The position numbers and the translations under genes are program-made. A model generated the notes under the pieces. That model was not told the DNA's origin. It searched no databases and saw only the letters and a list, made by a program, of their open reading frames with translations. From contig NZ_FWFP01000010.1 of the NCBI RefSeq assembly GCF_900172215.1, positions 124,001 through 188,000 of the forward strand: a stretch of 64,000 bases of DNA, written 5' to 3'. The stretch's first letter is position 1. Each line of letters starts with the position of its first letter. Shown here piece after piece: positions 8,312 through 16,660 of this stretch. The DNA comes from Ruegeria meonggei (GTDB lineage Bacteria; Pseudomonadota; Alphaproteobacteria; Rhodobacterales; Rhodobacteraceae).

Positions 8312-9457
8312 ATGGATCTGGACCTATCCCACCCGTCGATAGAAGATCTTCGGAAAACTGCGCAAAAGCGCATCCCGAAGTTTGCCTTCGAGTATCTCGA
8401 CAGCGCAACAGGCCGGGAACTAGGGTTGAAGGTGAACCGTGACGCACTTGATTCCATCAGGTTCATGCCGCGTGTTCTATGCGGCCGAACAAAGGCCGAT
8501 CTGCAGACTACACTAATGGGCAAAACATATGATCTGCCTTTCGGAATAGCACCTGTGGGCATGTCCGGCCTGATGTGGGCAGGTGCAGAGCGGATGCTTG
8601 CAAAGGCGGCGGTCGCGCACAACATTCCGTTTTCGTTGTCCAGCGTTGCGGTAGCGTCGCCGGAAGATGTGGCGCCCCACATTGGCAACAACGGGTGGTT
8701 TCAGCATTACCCGGTGAACTCTGGCGAGTTGCGCCGCGCAATGCTGCCGCGGATCAAGGCATCAGGGTTTCACACGCTGATCATCACAGTGGACGTACCA
8801 GAGGAGAGCCGGCGCGAACGACAACGCCGCGCCAACCTGACCGTGCCTCCAAAAGCTGACCTACGCACTCTGTTAGAAATGGCTTCACGACCCACCTGGT
8901 GCCTTGCGCATCTGCGCGAAGGCGTCATGCCACGCATGCGGTTCTTTGACGATTATGTCCCCACACGCGGGCGCGAAAGCTTTACCCACGCGGGCGCCTT
9001 GATCCGTGGGATTCCGGATTGGGAGTACCTGCGCGAGTTACGACAGGAGTGGGAAGGCAATTTGATCGTCAAGGGTGTCCTGCGGCCTGAAGATGCTCAA
9101 AAAATGGTAACCGAGGGCGTGGACTGCATTTGGGTATCCAACCACTCTGGGCGGCAATTCGAAGCCGGGCCCGCCGTGATTGATCAATTGCCGGGTATTC
9201 GCGATGCGGTCGGTACAGACATGCCACTGATCTACGATTCCGGCATTGCCTGGGGATTGGACATAATGCGCGCCCTGGCGAAAGGTGCAAATTTCGTCAT
9301 GGTCGGACGCGCCTTTCAATATGCTGTCGCAGCGTTTGGAGCGCGAGGGGTCGACCATCTCGTTCACATCCTGAAAGCAGACATTGAGGCCAATATGAGT
9401 CAACTGGGTTCTGAAAAACTCTATAGCTTGTCCGAGCATCTTCTCAGGACTGGCTGA
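8312..9457 (+). CDS. FMN-dependent alpha-hydroxy-acid oxidase/dehydrogenase
   Basis: The protein has 381 residues, the usual length for the L-lactate dehydrogenase / glycolate oxidase / mandelate dehydrogenase family, a TIM barrel that oxidises L-2-hydroxy acids to 2-oxo acids with FMN. Visible motifs are PVGMSGLMWAGAE (flavin site), LIVKGVLRPEDA (the lysine near N5 of the flavin) and VSNHSGRQFE, whose histidine is the catalytic base and whose arginine binds the substrate carboxylate. The usual SNHGGRQ is altered to SNHSGRQ. Located directly behind TRAP permease genes, it probably starts catabolism of the imported hydroxy acid. Electron acceptor and chain length cannot be read from sequence. 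Confidence 0.9.
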   Translation: MDLDLSHPSIEDLRKTAQKRIPKFAFEYLDSATGRELGLKVNRDALDSIRFMPRVLCGRTKADLQTTLMGKTYDLPFGIAPVGMSGLMWAGAERMLAKAAVAHNIPFSLSSVAVASPEDVAPHIGNNGWFQHYPVNSGELRRAMLPRIKASGFHTLIITVDVPEESRRERQRRANLTVPPKADLRTLLEMASRPTWCLAHLREGVMPRMRFFDDYVPTRGRESFTHAGALIRGIPDWEYLRELRQEWEGNLIVKGVLRPEDAQKMVTEGVDCIWVSNHSGRQFEAGPAVIDQLPGIRDAVGTDMPLIYDSGIAWGLDIMRALAKGANFVMVGRAFQYAVAAFGARGVDHLVHILKADIEANMSQLGSEKLYSLSEHLLRTG

Positions 9458-9481
9458 TCAACCATGCCTGCACGCTGCGTA

Positions 9482-9895
9482 TCACGCTCGCGTGCTCGCA
9501 TCTTCGTCAAGCAGTCCATTTACGATCAAATCAGCGGTTGAACGCGAACACGCCATCGGAAGGTTATAGACCGTCGCTAGACGAGTCAGAGCCTTAACAT
9601 CAACATCGTGCGGCATGGGTGACAGAGGGTCGACAAAGAAAATCAGCGCATCCAGTTTCTCTTCGCAGATCATAGCGCCGATCTGTTGATCACCCCCGAG
9701 CGGTCCACTTTTCAGGCAAGTCACATTCAGCTCTGGAAAGGCCTTTATTATTCGGCTGCCGGTTGTTCCTGTCGAAAAGATTTGCACGCCGGACAGGCGG
9801 GACTGTTGTAGACCCACCCATTCAACGATTTCGTCCTTTCGCGCATCATGAGCTACTAGCGCGAAACGCGACGCGTCAACGGATGAATTGTTCAA
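9482..9895 (-). CDS. mgsA: Methylglyoxal synthase
   Basis: MgsA converts dihydroxyacetone phosphate to methylglyoxal plus phosphate, bypassing lower glycolysis. The 137-residue product has the phosphate-binding start ALVAHDARK, the TGTTG loop, [14 protein letters not shown] with the catalytic aspartate, and [18 protein letters not shown], closely matching the family. The start is taken as the TTG at 9895, because ggagaaag lies upstream and this gives the family's normal N-terminus; it overlaps the 3' end of the cupin gene by 20 bases. It is the last gene of the 13-gene sugar-acid operon, an unusual place for this enzyme, and converges on the FMN dehydrogenase gene with only 24 bases between. 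Confidence 0.9.
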   Translation of the reverse strand: MNNSSVDASRFALVAHDARKDEIVEWVGLQQSRLSGVQIFSTGTTGSRIIKAFPELNVTCLKSGPLGGDQQIGAMICEEKLDALIFFVDPLSPMPHDVDVKALTRLATVYNLPMACSRSTADLIVNGLLDEDASTRA

Positions 9896-10394
9896 CGTAG
9901 CTTTCTCCAAGTCCAACTTCCGCGAAGTGTTTTCGGCACAGATCAATCTTGGTAAAGACATCTTCGTAGCCAGTGACCTTGCCCCACGGATCAACATAGC
10001 ACATCACGCCATTGACCTGAAAATATGTGACCATCTCTTCGACATCGTCCGGGACGACCAAAGTATGTGTCTCGCCAGGCGGCTCAAAGACATAACCCCC
10101 TTCTTCCGCCACCCAATCATGTTCCAGATAATGCCAACGTCCTTTCAGGACAAAGCCGTGGACAGGTTGCGGATGGCGGTGCCGCGAAAGAACTCCAGCT
10201 TTGCGCACTTTGAGAAGGTTCATCCAATAGCCTTGCGAGCGGTTCAGACAGAGCGGCCGGAACCAGACGTTTTCGGCCTGCGGAACCCATAGCCTGTCGT
10301 CCTCACTCATCGCTTTCGGGATCACGATCTCTTCTTGCGCATCCTTGGGGAACGGCAATTGATAAGGCATTCGGGCGGTGTCGTCGTCATTCAT
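9876..10394 (-). CDS. Cupin-domain protein, 2,4'-dihydroxyacetophenone dioxygenase-like
   Basis: This 172-residue single-domain cupin carries the metal motif [16 protein letters not shown] in barrel motif 1 and [13 protein letters not shown] in motif 2, which provide three histidines and a glutamate for a metal ion. Its overall pattern resembles the family that includes 2,4'-dihydroxyacetophenone dioxygenase and ChrR-type cupins. The family name should not be taken as the reaction: a role on a sugar acid or a keto acid is more likely in this operon. It follows the SDR gene after nine bases and overlaps the mgsA start. Confidence 0.7.
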   Translation of the reverse strand: MNDDDTARMPYQLPFPKDAQEEIVIPKAMSEDDRLWVPQAENVWFRPLCLNRSQGYWMNLLKVRKAGVLSRHRHPQPVHGFVLKGRWHYLEHDWVAEEGGYVFEPPGETHTLVVPDDVEEMVTYFQVNGVMCYVDPWGKVTGYEDVFTKIDLCRKHFAEVGLGESYVEQFIR

Positions 10395-10403
10395 TGATTT
10401 TCC

Positions 10404-11105
10404 TCACATAGCGAGATAGCCGCCATCGACCGGATAGATCGATCCGGTCACAAAGCCGGCGTTTTCACTCAAAAGCCATTGCACAAGCGCGCCGACCTCT
10501 TCGGGTTTTCCCCAGCGTTTCATAGGCGTGCGCGCCATGATTCCTGCCGTTCGCGCCGGGTCTTCCCGTAGGCCTTGGGTCATCTCTGTTTCGATCCACC
10601 CTGGCGCGATGGCATTGACCCGGACGCCGTGTTCGGCCCAGCGACCTGCAAGCGCCTTGGTCAATTGTGCAACGCCGCCCTTGGAAGCGGAATAGGCTGG
10701 AACCAAAGGCCCACCAAAGGTGCTGAGCATGGAGGCGGTATTGACGATGGCCCCAGCAGTTTCCGTCAGCAACGGATGTGCGGCGAGGCAGCAGCGCATT
10801 GTACCGGTCAGGTTCACATCAAGCACCTTGGCAAATACGTCGATGTTGTATTCTTCTTCACGCATAAGAATACCTGCGCAGTTCACCAAAGCATCAAGAC
10901 GCGTAAGATCGCTAAACACTGTATCGACAGAGACCTGATCAGTCACATCCAGGGTCTGTACCTTGATCCCGTCCTGGAGCACGAACGCATCCAACTCGGA
11001 TTGTGACGCAGATGCAGCGATGACGGACCAGCCTGCCTCAGCCAGCGATCGCGCAACACCCGCACCGATCCCTCGCGTACCACCCGTAACAAGGGCCTGC
11101 TTCAT
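10404..11105 (-). CDS. SDR-family oxidoreductase
   Basis: The 233-residue classical short-chain dehydrogenase has the cofactor motif TGGTRGIGAG at residues 7-16, LVNCAGIL, the catalytic serine in NTASM and the pair Tyr/Lys in YSASKGG, followed by the PGWIETEM loop typical of the family. The start overlaps the end of the KDPGal aldolase gene as ATGA, so translation is coupled. In a sugar-acid operon such enzymes usually oxidise an aldose or reduce an oxo acid; the direction and substrate are undetermined. It is only modestly similar to the SDR at 14869 in the same operon, so the two are unlikely to be redundant. Confidence 0.85.
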   Translation of the reverse strand: MKQALVTGGTRGIGAGVARSLAEAGWSVIAASASQSELDAFVLQDGIKVQTLDVTDQVSVDTVFSDLTRLDALVNCAGILMREEEYNIDVFAKVLDVNLTGTMRCCLAAHPLLTETAGAIVNTASMLSTFGGPLVPAYSASKGGVAQLTKALAGRWAEHGVRVNAIAPGWIETEMTQGLREDPARTAGIMARTPMKRWGKPEEVGALVQWLLSENAGFVTGSIYPVDGGYLAM

Positions 11106-11728
11106 CCAAGTTCCTCCAATACACTGGTGAAGGCGCGCGCGCGCCTGTCGATATCATCCAATGTATAGCTCGGTTTGAACAGTGCGGAGCCCAGCCCATA
11201 TCCATCTACACCCGCAGCATGATACGACGCCATCGTATCCGGCGTTATGCCACCTACCGCAGCGACGACTGCGTCTGCAGGCAATACGGCGCGCATAGCC
11301 GCTATGGCAGCGGGGGGCACCATTTCCGCCGGAAAGAATTTGAGCACCGAAGCTCCGATATCCAATGCCGTAAAGGCCTCGGAGGGGGTCATGACGCCCG
11401 GACACCAATACAGACCCCGTGCGACAGCCGCGCGCCCGACGTCCGGGTTCATATTAGGCGACACGATGATCCGCCCGCCTGCATCTGCGACCGCCCCGAC
11501 CTGATCCGTAGTCAACACTGTGCCAGCGCCGACTATGGCTTGAGCGCCATGTTTCGCAACGATCTGCGCAATCGATTCCAGCGGGTCCGGTGAGTTGAGC
11601 GGCACTTCAATAATCCGAAACCCGGCATCGAAGAGCACATCAGACACCGGGCGCGCATTTTCTGGTGCCAGCCCCCGCAAAATCGCAATCAGCGGGTTCT
11701 CAGCAAGAGCTGCGGTGAGGTCAATCAT
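11102..11728 (-). CDS. dgoA: 2-dehydro-3-deoxy-6-phosphogalactonate aldolase
   Basis: This class I aldolase of the KDPG/KHG family (208 residues, normal length) cleaves 6-phospho-2-dehydro-3-deoxygalactonate to pyruvate and glyceraldehyde 3-phosphate. It shows IIEVPLNSPDP (catalytic glutamate), GAGTVLT, and the Schiff-base lysine in SVLKFFPAE, followed by VAAVGGITPD (phosphate site). The EVPLNSP wording is characteristic of the DgoA branch and not of Eda. It sits directly behind the KDGal kinase gene with an ATGA overlap, the usual pairing in galactonate-type pathways. Confidence 0.92.
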   Translation of the reverse strand: MIDLTAALAENPLIAILRGLAPENARPVSDVLFDAGFRIIEVPLNSPDPLESIAQIVAKHGAQAIVGAGTVLTTDQVGAVADAGGRIIVSPNMNPDVGRAAVARGLYWCPGVMTPSEAFTALDIGASVLKFFPAEMVPPAAIAAMRAVLPADAVVAAVGGITPDTMASYHAAGVDGYGLGSALFKPSYTLDDIDRRARAFTSVLEELG

Positions 11729-12645
11729 CCGACCAACCCCGCAGCGCGAGCAATCAGAAAATGCCCTTTCGCAACGATATCATCTGGCGCGCGACGGCTG
11801 TCGAAACCTGCAGTTCGAAGCGCTATTTCGTATCGGTCGGACAAATCGCTCCGTCCAACAACAGTGATCGTGCCGACGTCTTTTAATTCGCCGGTCGCGG
11901 CCGCAACCTCGGTCCCGATCAACAAGCCCGACAAGTAGTCGGCCGTAGCAACTTTTGGGATTTTGCCCATGAGAGGAAGCGTCCGAACATGAAACAGGCT
12001 GTGCAGCAGGTTCGACTCACCACTGAGGCCGGCCTTGACGCCCATCACGAATGCGTCTTCGCTGAAGGCGTCCTCCTTCATCAAGGTTCCAAGGATCGTG
12101 TGTTCTTTCAGCGCCGAAAAGATCTCACCTGTCATGTAGGTCGAAAAGTCCACGATCTTCCCATCCGCAACCTGAACCCATTTGCTGTGCGTTCCCGGCA
12201 TCACGAACATACCTTCGCTCAAACCGAGCGAAGATGCCCCAATGATCTGGGTCTCCTCGCCGCGCATTACGTCGGGTCCTCCAGCATGTTCTGTCGAAGC
12301 ACCTGTCACAAAATGAATTCGCGCTCCGTTGGCCGCTTCGTGGGGGACTAACGCCCGCGCAAGACCGCCAGCACCCAGCGGCATTTCGGCATACTGCGTT
12401 TCTACCCAGCCATTGCGGCTGGTGATCATGCCAGATGCCAGGATCGGCAGGTTTTCTTTAGTGACCCAAGGGCCGATGAGACGATCAAGAACCGACTCAA
12501 ACGTTTGTCCTGCAACCTGCATTATGCCTTCAGGCGACGAGACTCCATCGATCACTTCGCCTTCTGTACCAATGAGAAATGCACGGAACGATGAAGTGCC
12601 CCAATCTACGCCGATCAGCGCGGGCTCAGATGCGACCGAATTCAT
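11725..12645 (-). CDS. dgoK: 2-dehydro-3-deoxygalactonokinase
   Basis: DgoK phosphorylates 2-dehydro-3-deoxygalactonate with ATP at C6, giving the substrate of the aldolase encoded next. The 306-residue protein begins with LIGVDWGTSSFRAFLI, the phosphate-1 loop of this ASKHA-fold family, and has VMPGTHSKWVQV and FSTYMTGEIFSAL, both DgoK signatures. Its start codon lies inside the RraA-like gene, a 20-base overlap, with gaggat as a plausible ribosome site. The kinase-aldolase pair is the firmest clue to the pathway of this operon. Confidence 0.92.
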   Translation of the reverse strand: MNSVASEPALIGVDWGTSSFRAFLIGTEGEVIDGVSSPEGIMQVAGQTFESVLDRLIGPWVTKENLPILASGMITSRNGWVETQYAEMPLGAGGLARALVPHEAANGARIHFVTGASTEHAGGPDVMRGEETQIIGASSLGLSEGMFVMPGTHSKWVQVADGKIVDFSTYMTGEIFSALKEHTILGTLMKEDAFSEDAFVMGVKAGLSGESNLLHSLFHVRTLPLMGKIPKVATADYLSGLLIGTEVAAATGELKDVGTITVVGRSDLSDRYEIALRTAGFDSRRAPDDIVAKGHFLIARAAGLVG

Positions 12646-13315
12646 TCAGCAGATCCTCGACGGTTTTGCCTTGGGCCACCCATTTACGGGTTTCCTCCTC
12701 TCGGTCAGCTTGCTCTTGAGCAAGGCGCACGGTTTCTTCGGCGATTTCCTGTGGAACCACAACGACGCCCATGAGATCAGCTACAATGAAATCTCCGGGG
12801 TTTATGACGACGCCCCCACAGGCGATTGGCACATTGATCGAAAGCTCTTCTTTACGTTCTGAGAACATTGTGTGCGTACCACGTGGCGTGATCGCGCGCG
12901 TCCAGATTGGCCAGTTGATGTCTTCCAGTTCATCTGTGTCGCGCCCGGTGCCATCAACGATCATGCCGCGGATACCACGGTTCTTAGCCAGGCCACCCAT
13001 GAGGCCGCCACAGACCGAAGTTTGGCGATCACCACCCGCGTCCACGACGATCACGTCCCCGGGTTGTCCCATTTCAAGCGCTCTCAAAGGGTCGACCAGA
13101 TCGCCTTTTGAAAGCTGAACCGTCACGGCCTGGCCTGTCACCTTGGCGCGGAAAGCAGGCTTGATGGCGCTGTCCATCACACCTGTTCGGTACTGCACAT
13201 CCGCAAAAATGGCAGCGGCAGAGTACGCCTCCAACACCTTGTCGAATTTTTTGAGAAGTTCCGGGTTTCTTTCAAAATCATTGAAAACCCTAAGGTCCGT
13301 GCTGACGTCTGGCAT
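12626..13315 (-). CDS. RraA-like 4-hydroxy-4-methyl-2-oxoglutarate aldolase / oxaloacetate decarboxylase family protein
   Basis: The 229-residue protein has the conserved GGLMGGLAKNRGIRGMIVDG stretch followed by TGRD, whose Arg-Asp pair binds pyruvate and the divalent metal in class II HMG/CHA aldolases. The presence of that pair argues for an enzyme and not for a ribonuclease E inhibitor, the other activity in the family. The N-terminal 35 residues extend beyond E. coli RraA. The ATG is preceded by aggaga. In this operon it could cleave or decarboxylate a branched or C4-C6 oxo acid; the actual substrate is not evident. Confidence 0.82.
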   Translation of the reverse strand: MPDVSTDLRVFNDFERNPELLKKFDKVLEAYSAAAIFADVQYRTGVMDSAIKPAFRAKVTGQAVTVQLSKGDLVDPLRALEMGQPGDVIVVDAGGDRQTSVCGGLMGGLAKNRGIRGMIVDGTGRDTDELEDINWPIWTRAITPRGTHTMFSERKEELSINVPIACGGVVINPGDFIVADLMGVVVVPQEIAEETVRLAQEQADREEETRKWVAQGKTVEDLLNEFGRI

Positions 13316-13327
13316 TCTTGTCTCCTG

Positions 13328-14359
13328 TTATGCGGTAGATACGGCCAATGCGTCGGCATTGACTGTGTAGTCGGGTTTTTGTCCTGTCAGGACCTTGGCC
13401 ACCTGAGTGGCCGCGGTGACCCGTGCTGCGTGTATGGATTCCTCGGAATAGTAGGCGGCATGTGGCGTTACGAGGACGTTGGGCAGTGTGAACAACGGGT
13501 TGTTATCAGGCGTCCAGTTGGCGCGCTTGGCCGGCTCTTCTTCGGGGTCGTCGAGCCCTGCAGCAGCCAGATGGCCTTCGGTCAGTGCCCGGAACAGCGC
13601 CTTGTTGTCGACCGTTGGACCGCGTCCAGTGTTCACGAGTATCGCACCGGGTTTCATGACGGAAAATTCGGCATCAGACAGAAAGTGATGCGTGTTCGGC
13701 GTCATCGGAGCCTGCATCAGAATATAGTCGGACCTAGCCAGCAATTCGGGCTTGCTCACCAGCTCGACCCCAAGCTTTGCGGCAGCTTCTCTTGGCAAAT
13801 ACGGATCATAAGCGATGACCGCAACTCCGAAAGATTGCGCCCGAGCTACGATGGCTTGCCCGATTTTACCCAGCGAGACGACACCCATCGTCCTCCCACG
13901 TAACCGGTAGACCGGCTGTCCGCTTTGCCACTGCCAGACCCCTGCATGAGTTGCCCGATCATAGTCGGGCAACTTGCGAGCCAGGGTCAGCCAAAGGGCA
14001 ATCGCGTGATCGGCAACTTCCTCGGTACAATAGTTTTGCACGTTAGTGACGAGGATGCCTTTTTCCGTGGCCGTGCCAACATCCACGATATCCACGCCGA
14101 CGCCATATCGTGCGATGACCTCACAGTTGCGCATCCGCGTGATCGTTTCCTTCCCGATCCGGGCATATTGATTCATCATCGCAGCGCAATGCGGCGCGAC
14201 ATCGAACAGGTCTTCCTGACGCTTGGCCTGAAGCGCGATCACTTCGGCACCCGCGGCTTCCAGGATTTCCGTTTCAACGGCGACGTCGCCAAAATCGTAG
14301 TCGGTTATCACGACCTTGGGCCTGTCCGTTCTGGGGGGAAAGTTGGCGCGATCAGTCAT
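13328..14359 (-). CDS. D-isomer-specific 2-hydroxyacid dehydrogenase (CtBP-like)
   Basis: This NAD(P)-dependent oxidoreductase of about 343 residues interconverts 2-hydroxy and 2-oxo acids. The catalytic set is visible: Arg in VNTGRGPTVD, Glu in GLDDPEEEP and His in VTPHAAYYSEES. The nucleotide loop reads MGVVSLGKIG, so the first glycine of the usual GxGxxG is a serine. The start could be the ATG at 14359 or a GTG two codons earlier; the ATG overlaps the VOC gene's stop as ATGACTGA. By position it may reduce a keto acid or oxidise a hydroxy acid made from the imported sugar acid (inference). Confidence 0.85.
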   Translation of the reverse strand: MTDRANFPPRTDRPKVVITDYDFGDVAVETEILEAAGAEVIALQAKRQEDLFDVAPHCAAMMNQYARIGKETITRMRNCEVIARYGVGVDIVDVGTATEKGILVTNVQNYCTEEVADHAIALWLTLARKLPDYDRATHAGVWQWQSGQPVYRLRGRTMGVVSLGKIGQAIVARAQSFGVAVIAYDPYLPREAAAKLGVELVSKPELLARSDYILMQAPMTPNTHHFLSDAEFSVMKPGAILVNTGRGPTVDNKALFRALTEGHLAAAGLDDPEEEPAKRANWTPDNNPLFTLPNVLVTPHAAYYSEESIHAARVTAATQVAKVLTGQKPDYTVNADALAVSTA

Positions 14360-14846
14360 AGGCACCCGCCGAATAGGTCAATTCATACGAGTGACTGTAA
14401 AGCTCGAAGATGTTGCCAAACGGGTCCTCCATATAGACCATGCGATAGGGCTTTTCGCCGGGGTAATATTTACGCACCTGTTGCATGCGCTGGCGGCCAC
14501 CCAAATCTTCGATGACCTTGATGCGACCTTCCAGATCCTCGTCCTGCACGCAGAAATGGAACAAACCGCGCCGCCAGTATTCAAACGGACGTTCCTCTTC
14601 GACGGTTCTCGGGAATTCGAATAACTCGATGCCGACGCCATCTCCCATCGACAAATGCGCGATGCGGAAGCTTCCCCAACCTTCCCCAAACACATCGTCG
14701 CACATCTGACCAATGGCGCTTTCGTCATGCAGGATTTCGGTTGGTTCCATCAGCACATAGAGACCGAATGCTTGGGAATAAAACTCCACGGCTTTTTCCA
14801 GGTCCGGAACCGTGATGCCGATATGTGAGAAAGTAAGAGCAGCCAT
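14352..14846 (-). CDS. VOC-family (glyoxalase/dioxygenase superfamily) protein
   Basis: The 164-residue protein has the beta-alpha-beta-beta-beta vicinal oxygen chelate fold. Candidate metal ligands are His8 in TFSHIGITVPDL, the histidine in GLFHFCVQDED and the glutamate in GNIFELYSHS. A good site, aggag, precedes the ATG. VOC proteins include glyoxalase I, lactoylglutathione-like lyases and epimerases. A link to methylglyoxal made by the terminal gene of the same operon is tempting but unproven; a sugar-acid lyase or epimerase is equally possible. Confidence 0.8.
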   Translation of the reverse strand: MAALTFSHIGITVPDLEKAVEFYSQAFGLYVLMEPTEILHDESAIGQMCDDVFGEGWGSFRIAHLSMGDGVGIELFEFPRTVEEERPFEYWRRGLFHFCVQDEDLEGRIKVIEDLGGRQRMQQVRKYYPGEKPYRMVYMEDPFGNIFELYSHSYELTYSAGAYD

Positions 14847-14868
14847 GGGAGGCTCCTTTTGTTAGCAG

Positions 14869-15657
14869 TTAAAGAATGTTACGAACGATGCCGCCTTCGA
14901 TCCGGTGCGCAGAACCGTTGGAGGCTGAGCTGGCCGAGATCGTGACGATCATGCGGGCGACCTCGTCTGGTTGGACAAAGCGCTGTATGAGCGATGTGGG
15001 TTCATCTGATTTGAAGTAATTGTCCACGATCGTGTCGAGCGGCTCACCCTTTTGATCGGCGAGGCCGTCAAAATAGGCCTCGACACCTTCTGTCCAGGTT
15101 GGACCTGGCAGGATCGAGTTAACCCGGACTTTCGTACCTTTTGTGAGCTCTGCCATACCACGTGTCAGACCTAACATGGCAGTTTTGGTGACAGAATAGT
15201 GCACCATCTGAGGCAGTGGTTTGACCGCTGCTTCACTGGCCATATTGATGATGGACCCTTCCCCCCGGCGTAGCATCTCGGGCAGGAAAATCCGGCTCAT
15301 CCGAACGGCGGACAGGACGTTGATGTTGAAGTAATGCATCCAGTCGTCATCGGTCAGATCCTCAAACGGTTTGACCGAAAAGATGCCGACATTGTTGACC
15401 AGCACATCAACTGTACCGCGCGCTTGCGCGAAATCCGCCAGAGTTTCCGCATCAGCGGTTTTTGTTAGGTCGGCCGCAATGCCTTCAACCTCGCCCAGAG
15501 ATGACAGGTCATCGACGCAGGCGGACACTTCCGCCTCGGTCAGGCCATGCACGATGACCCGCGCGCCTTCTTCCAGATAGACCCGGGCAGTGGCTTTGCC
15601 GATGCCGGAACCTGAACCGGTCACCAGAACCTGCTTATCTTTAAGTCCCAGATCCAT
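14869..15657 (-). CDS. SDR-family oxidoreductase
   Basis: This 262-residue classical short-chain dehydrogenase has TGSGSGIGKA at residues 13-22, NNVGIF in place of NNAG, the serine in NMASEAA and the Tyr/Lys pair in VHYSVTKTAM. The loop SILPGPTWTEGVEAY is unlike that of the SDR at 10404. The ATG follows the permease stop after one base, so it is translationally tied to transport. It may oxidise the imported sugar at C1 to the lactone, which the SMP-30 protein at the head of the operon would open (inference from gene content). Confidence 0.85.
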   Translation of the reverse strand: MDLGLKDKQVLVTGSGSGIGKATARVYLEEGARVIVHGLTEAEVSACVDDLSSLGEVEGIAADLTKTADAETLADFAQARGTVDVLVNNVGIFSVKPFEDLTDDDWMHYFNINVLSAVRMSRIFLPEMLRRGEGSIINMASEAAVKPLPQMVHYSVTKTAMLGLTRGMAELTKGTKVRVNSILPGPTWTEGVEAYFDGLADQKGEPLDTIVDNYFKSDEPTSLIQRFVQPDEVARMIVTISASSASNGSAHRIEGGIVRNIL

Positions 15658-15658
15658 C

Positions 15659-16660
15659 TCAGGCTTCCTTTTTAATGCTTGATGATTGCTGTGACGACGA
15701 GCGGCCGAATATACGCCCCATGAGGGCAGAGATTTCCGCGCGCCACATGTCTATGCCAACGGCCAACAGGATGATCAGGCCCAGCACGATGTTCTGAACG
15801 GACGACGGCGCCGCGTTCAGGTTAAGGCCATTCTGGACAATAACGATCGTCATCGCTCCCATCAGTGTGGCGAGGATGTTGCCACGCCCGCCTGCAAGAC
15901 TGGCGCCCCCAACTACAGCAGCAGCAATGGCCTGCAGTTCCAGCGTCTGGCCATAGTTGGGCGAACCCGAGTTGAGGCGTGCTGACATCAGGATGGCCCC
16001 GACAGCCGTCATGAAACCCGCGATGACAAATGTCGTGGTCTGAACCTTACGGACGTTGATGCCCGTCAGAACGGCAGCGGCTGGGTTGCCACCCACGGCA
16101 TAGATCTCTCGGCCGAGTTTTGTGAAGTTCATCGTGAACGCGGCAAGGGCATAGAAGAACACGAGGTAGAAGAACGGCAATGGAACGCCGAACAGCTTAC
16201 CGTAAAAGATCGGCTCCAACGCTGGATCCAGCGAAAAGATCGGCGAGCCGTTGTTGAAGGTCAGCGCAAGGCCTCGAAAGGCAATCAATGCCGCCAGTGT
16301 GGTGATGAACGACGGGATGCGCCCGTAGGCGGTTATCAATCCGATAAAAAGACCGAGCAACCCGCCAAAAAAGAGAATGAGTGGCAGCGCCAAAACCAGC
16401 GGAATACCGATGAATTTCAACAACTGCGCAAGGATCATGGTTAGCAAGGCCACCATCGACCCTGAACTCAGATCAATGCCCGCCGCGAAAATCACGATGG
16501 TAGATCCAATTGCGATCAACGCCACAATGCTCACCTGCAAGGACAGGTTCGACAGGTTGCCTGGGTTCAGAAAGCGCTCTGTCGTAAGGGCGACAATCAG
16601 GGCGACGATCACCATGGCTGCAAATGGCCCAATCAATTGAGTGTCAAAGATCCGCTTCAT
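15659..16660 (-). CDS. Ribose-type sugar ABC transporter permease
   Basis: A 333-residue inner-membrane protein of the RbsC/BPD_transp_2 family with about ten membrane segments. Typical features are GIDLSSGSMVAL near residue 60, the EAA-like region AVGGNPAAAVLTGINV, and AAAVVGGASLAGGRGN before the last segments. It overlaps the ATPase gene by four bases (ATGA). It forms the channel for the substrate bound by the protein encoded at 18265. The permease encoded at 22673 is a homologue for the second transporter of this locus. Confidence 0.92.
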   Translation of the reverse strand: MKRIFDTQLIGPFAAMVIVALIVALTTERFLNPGNLSNLSLQVSIVALIAIGSTIVIFAAGIDLSSGSMVALLTMILAQLLKFIGIPLVLALPLILFFGGLLGLFIGLITAYGRIPSFITTLAALIAFRGLALTFNNGSPIFSLDPALEPIFYGKLFGVPLPFFYLVFFYALAAFTMNFTKLGREIYAVGGNPAAAVLTGINVRKVQTTTFVIAGFMTAVGAILMSARLNSGSPNYGQTLELQAIAAAVVGGASLAGGRGNILATLMGAMTIVIVQNGLNLNAAPSSVQNIVLGLIILLAVGIDMWRAEISALMGRIFGRSSSQQSSSIKKEA

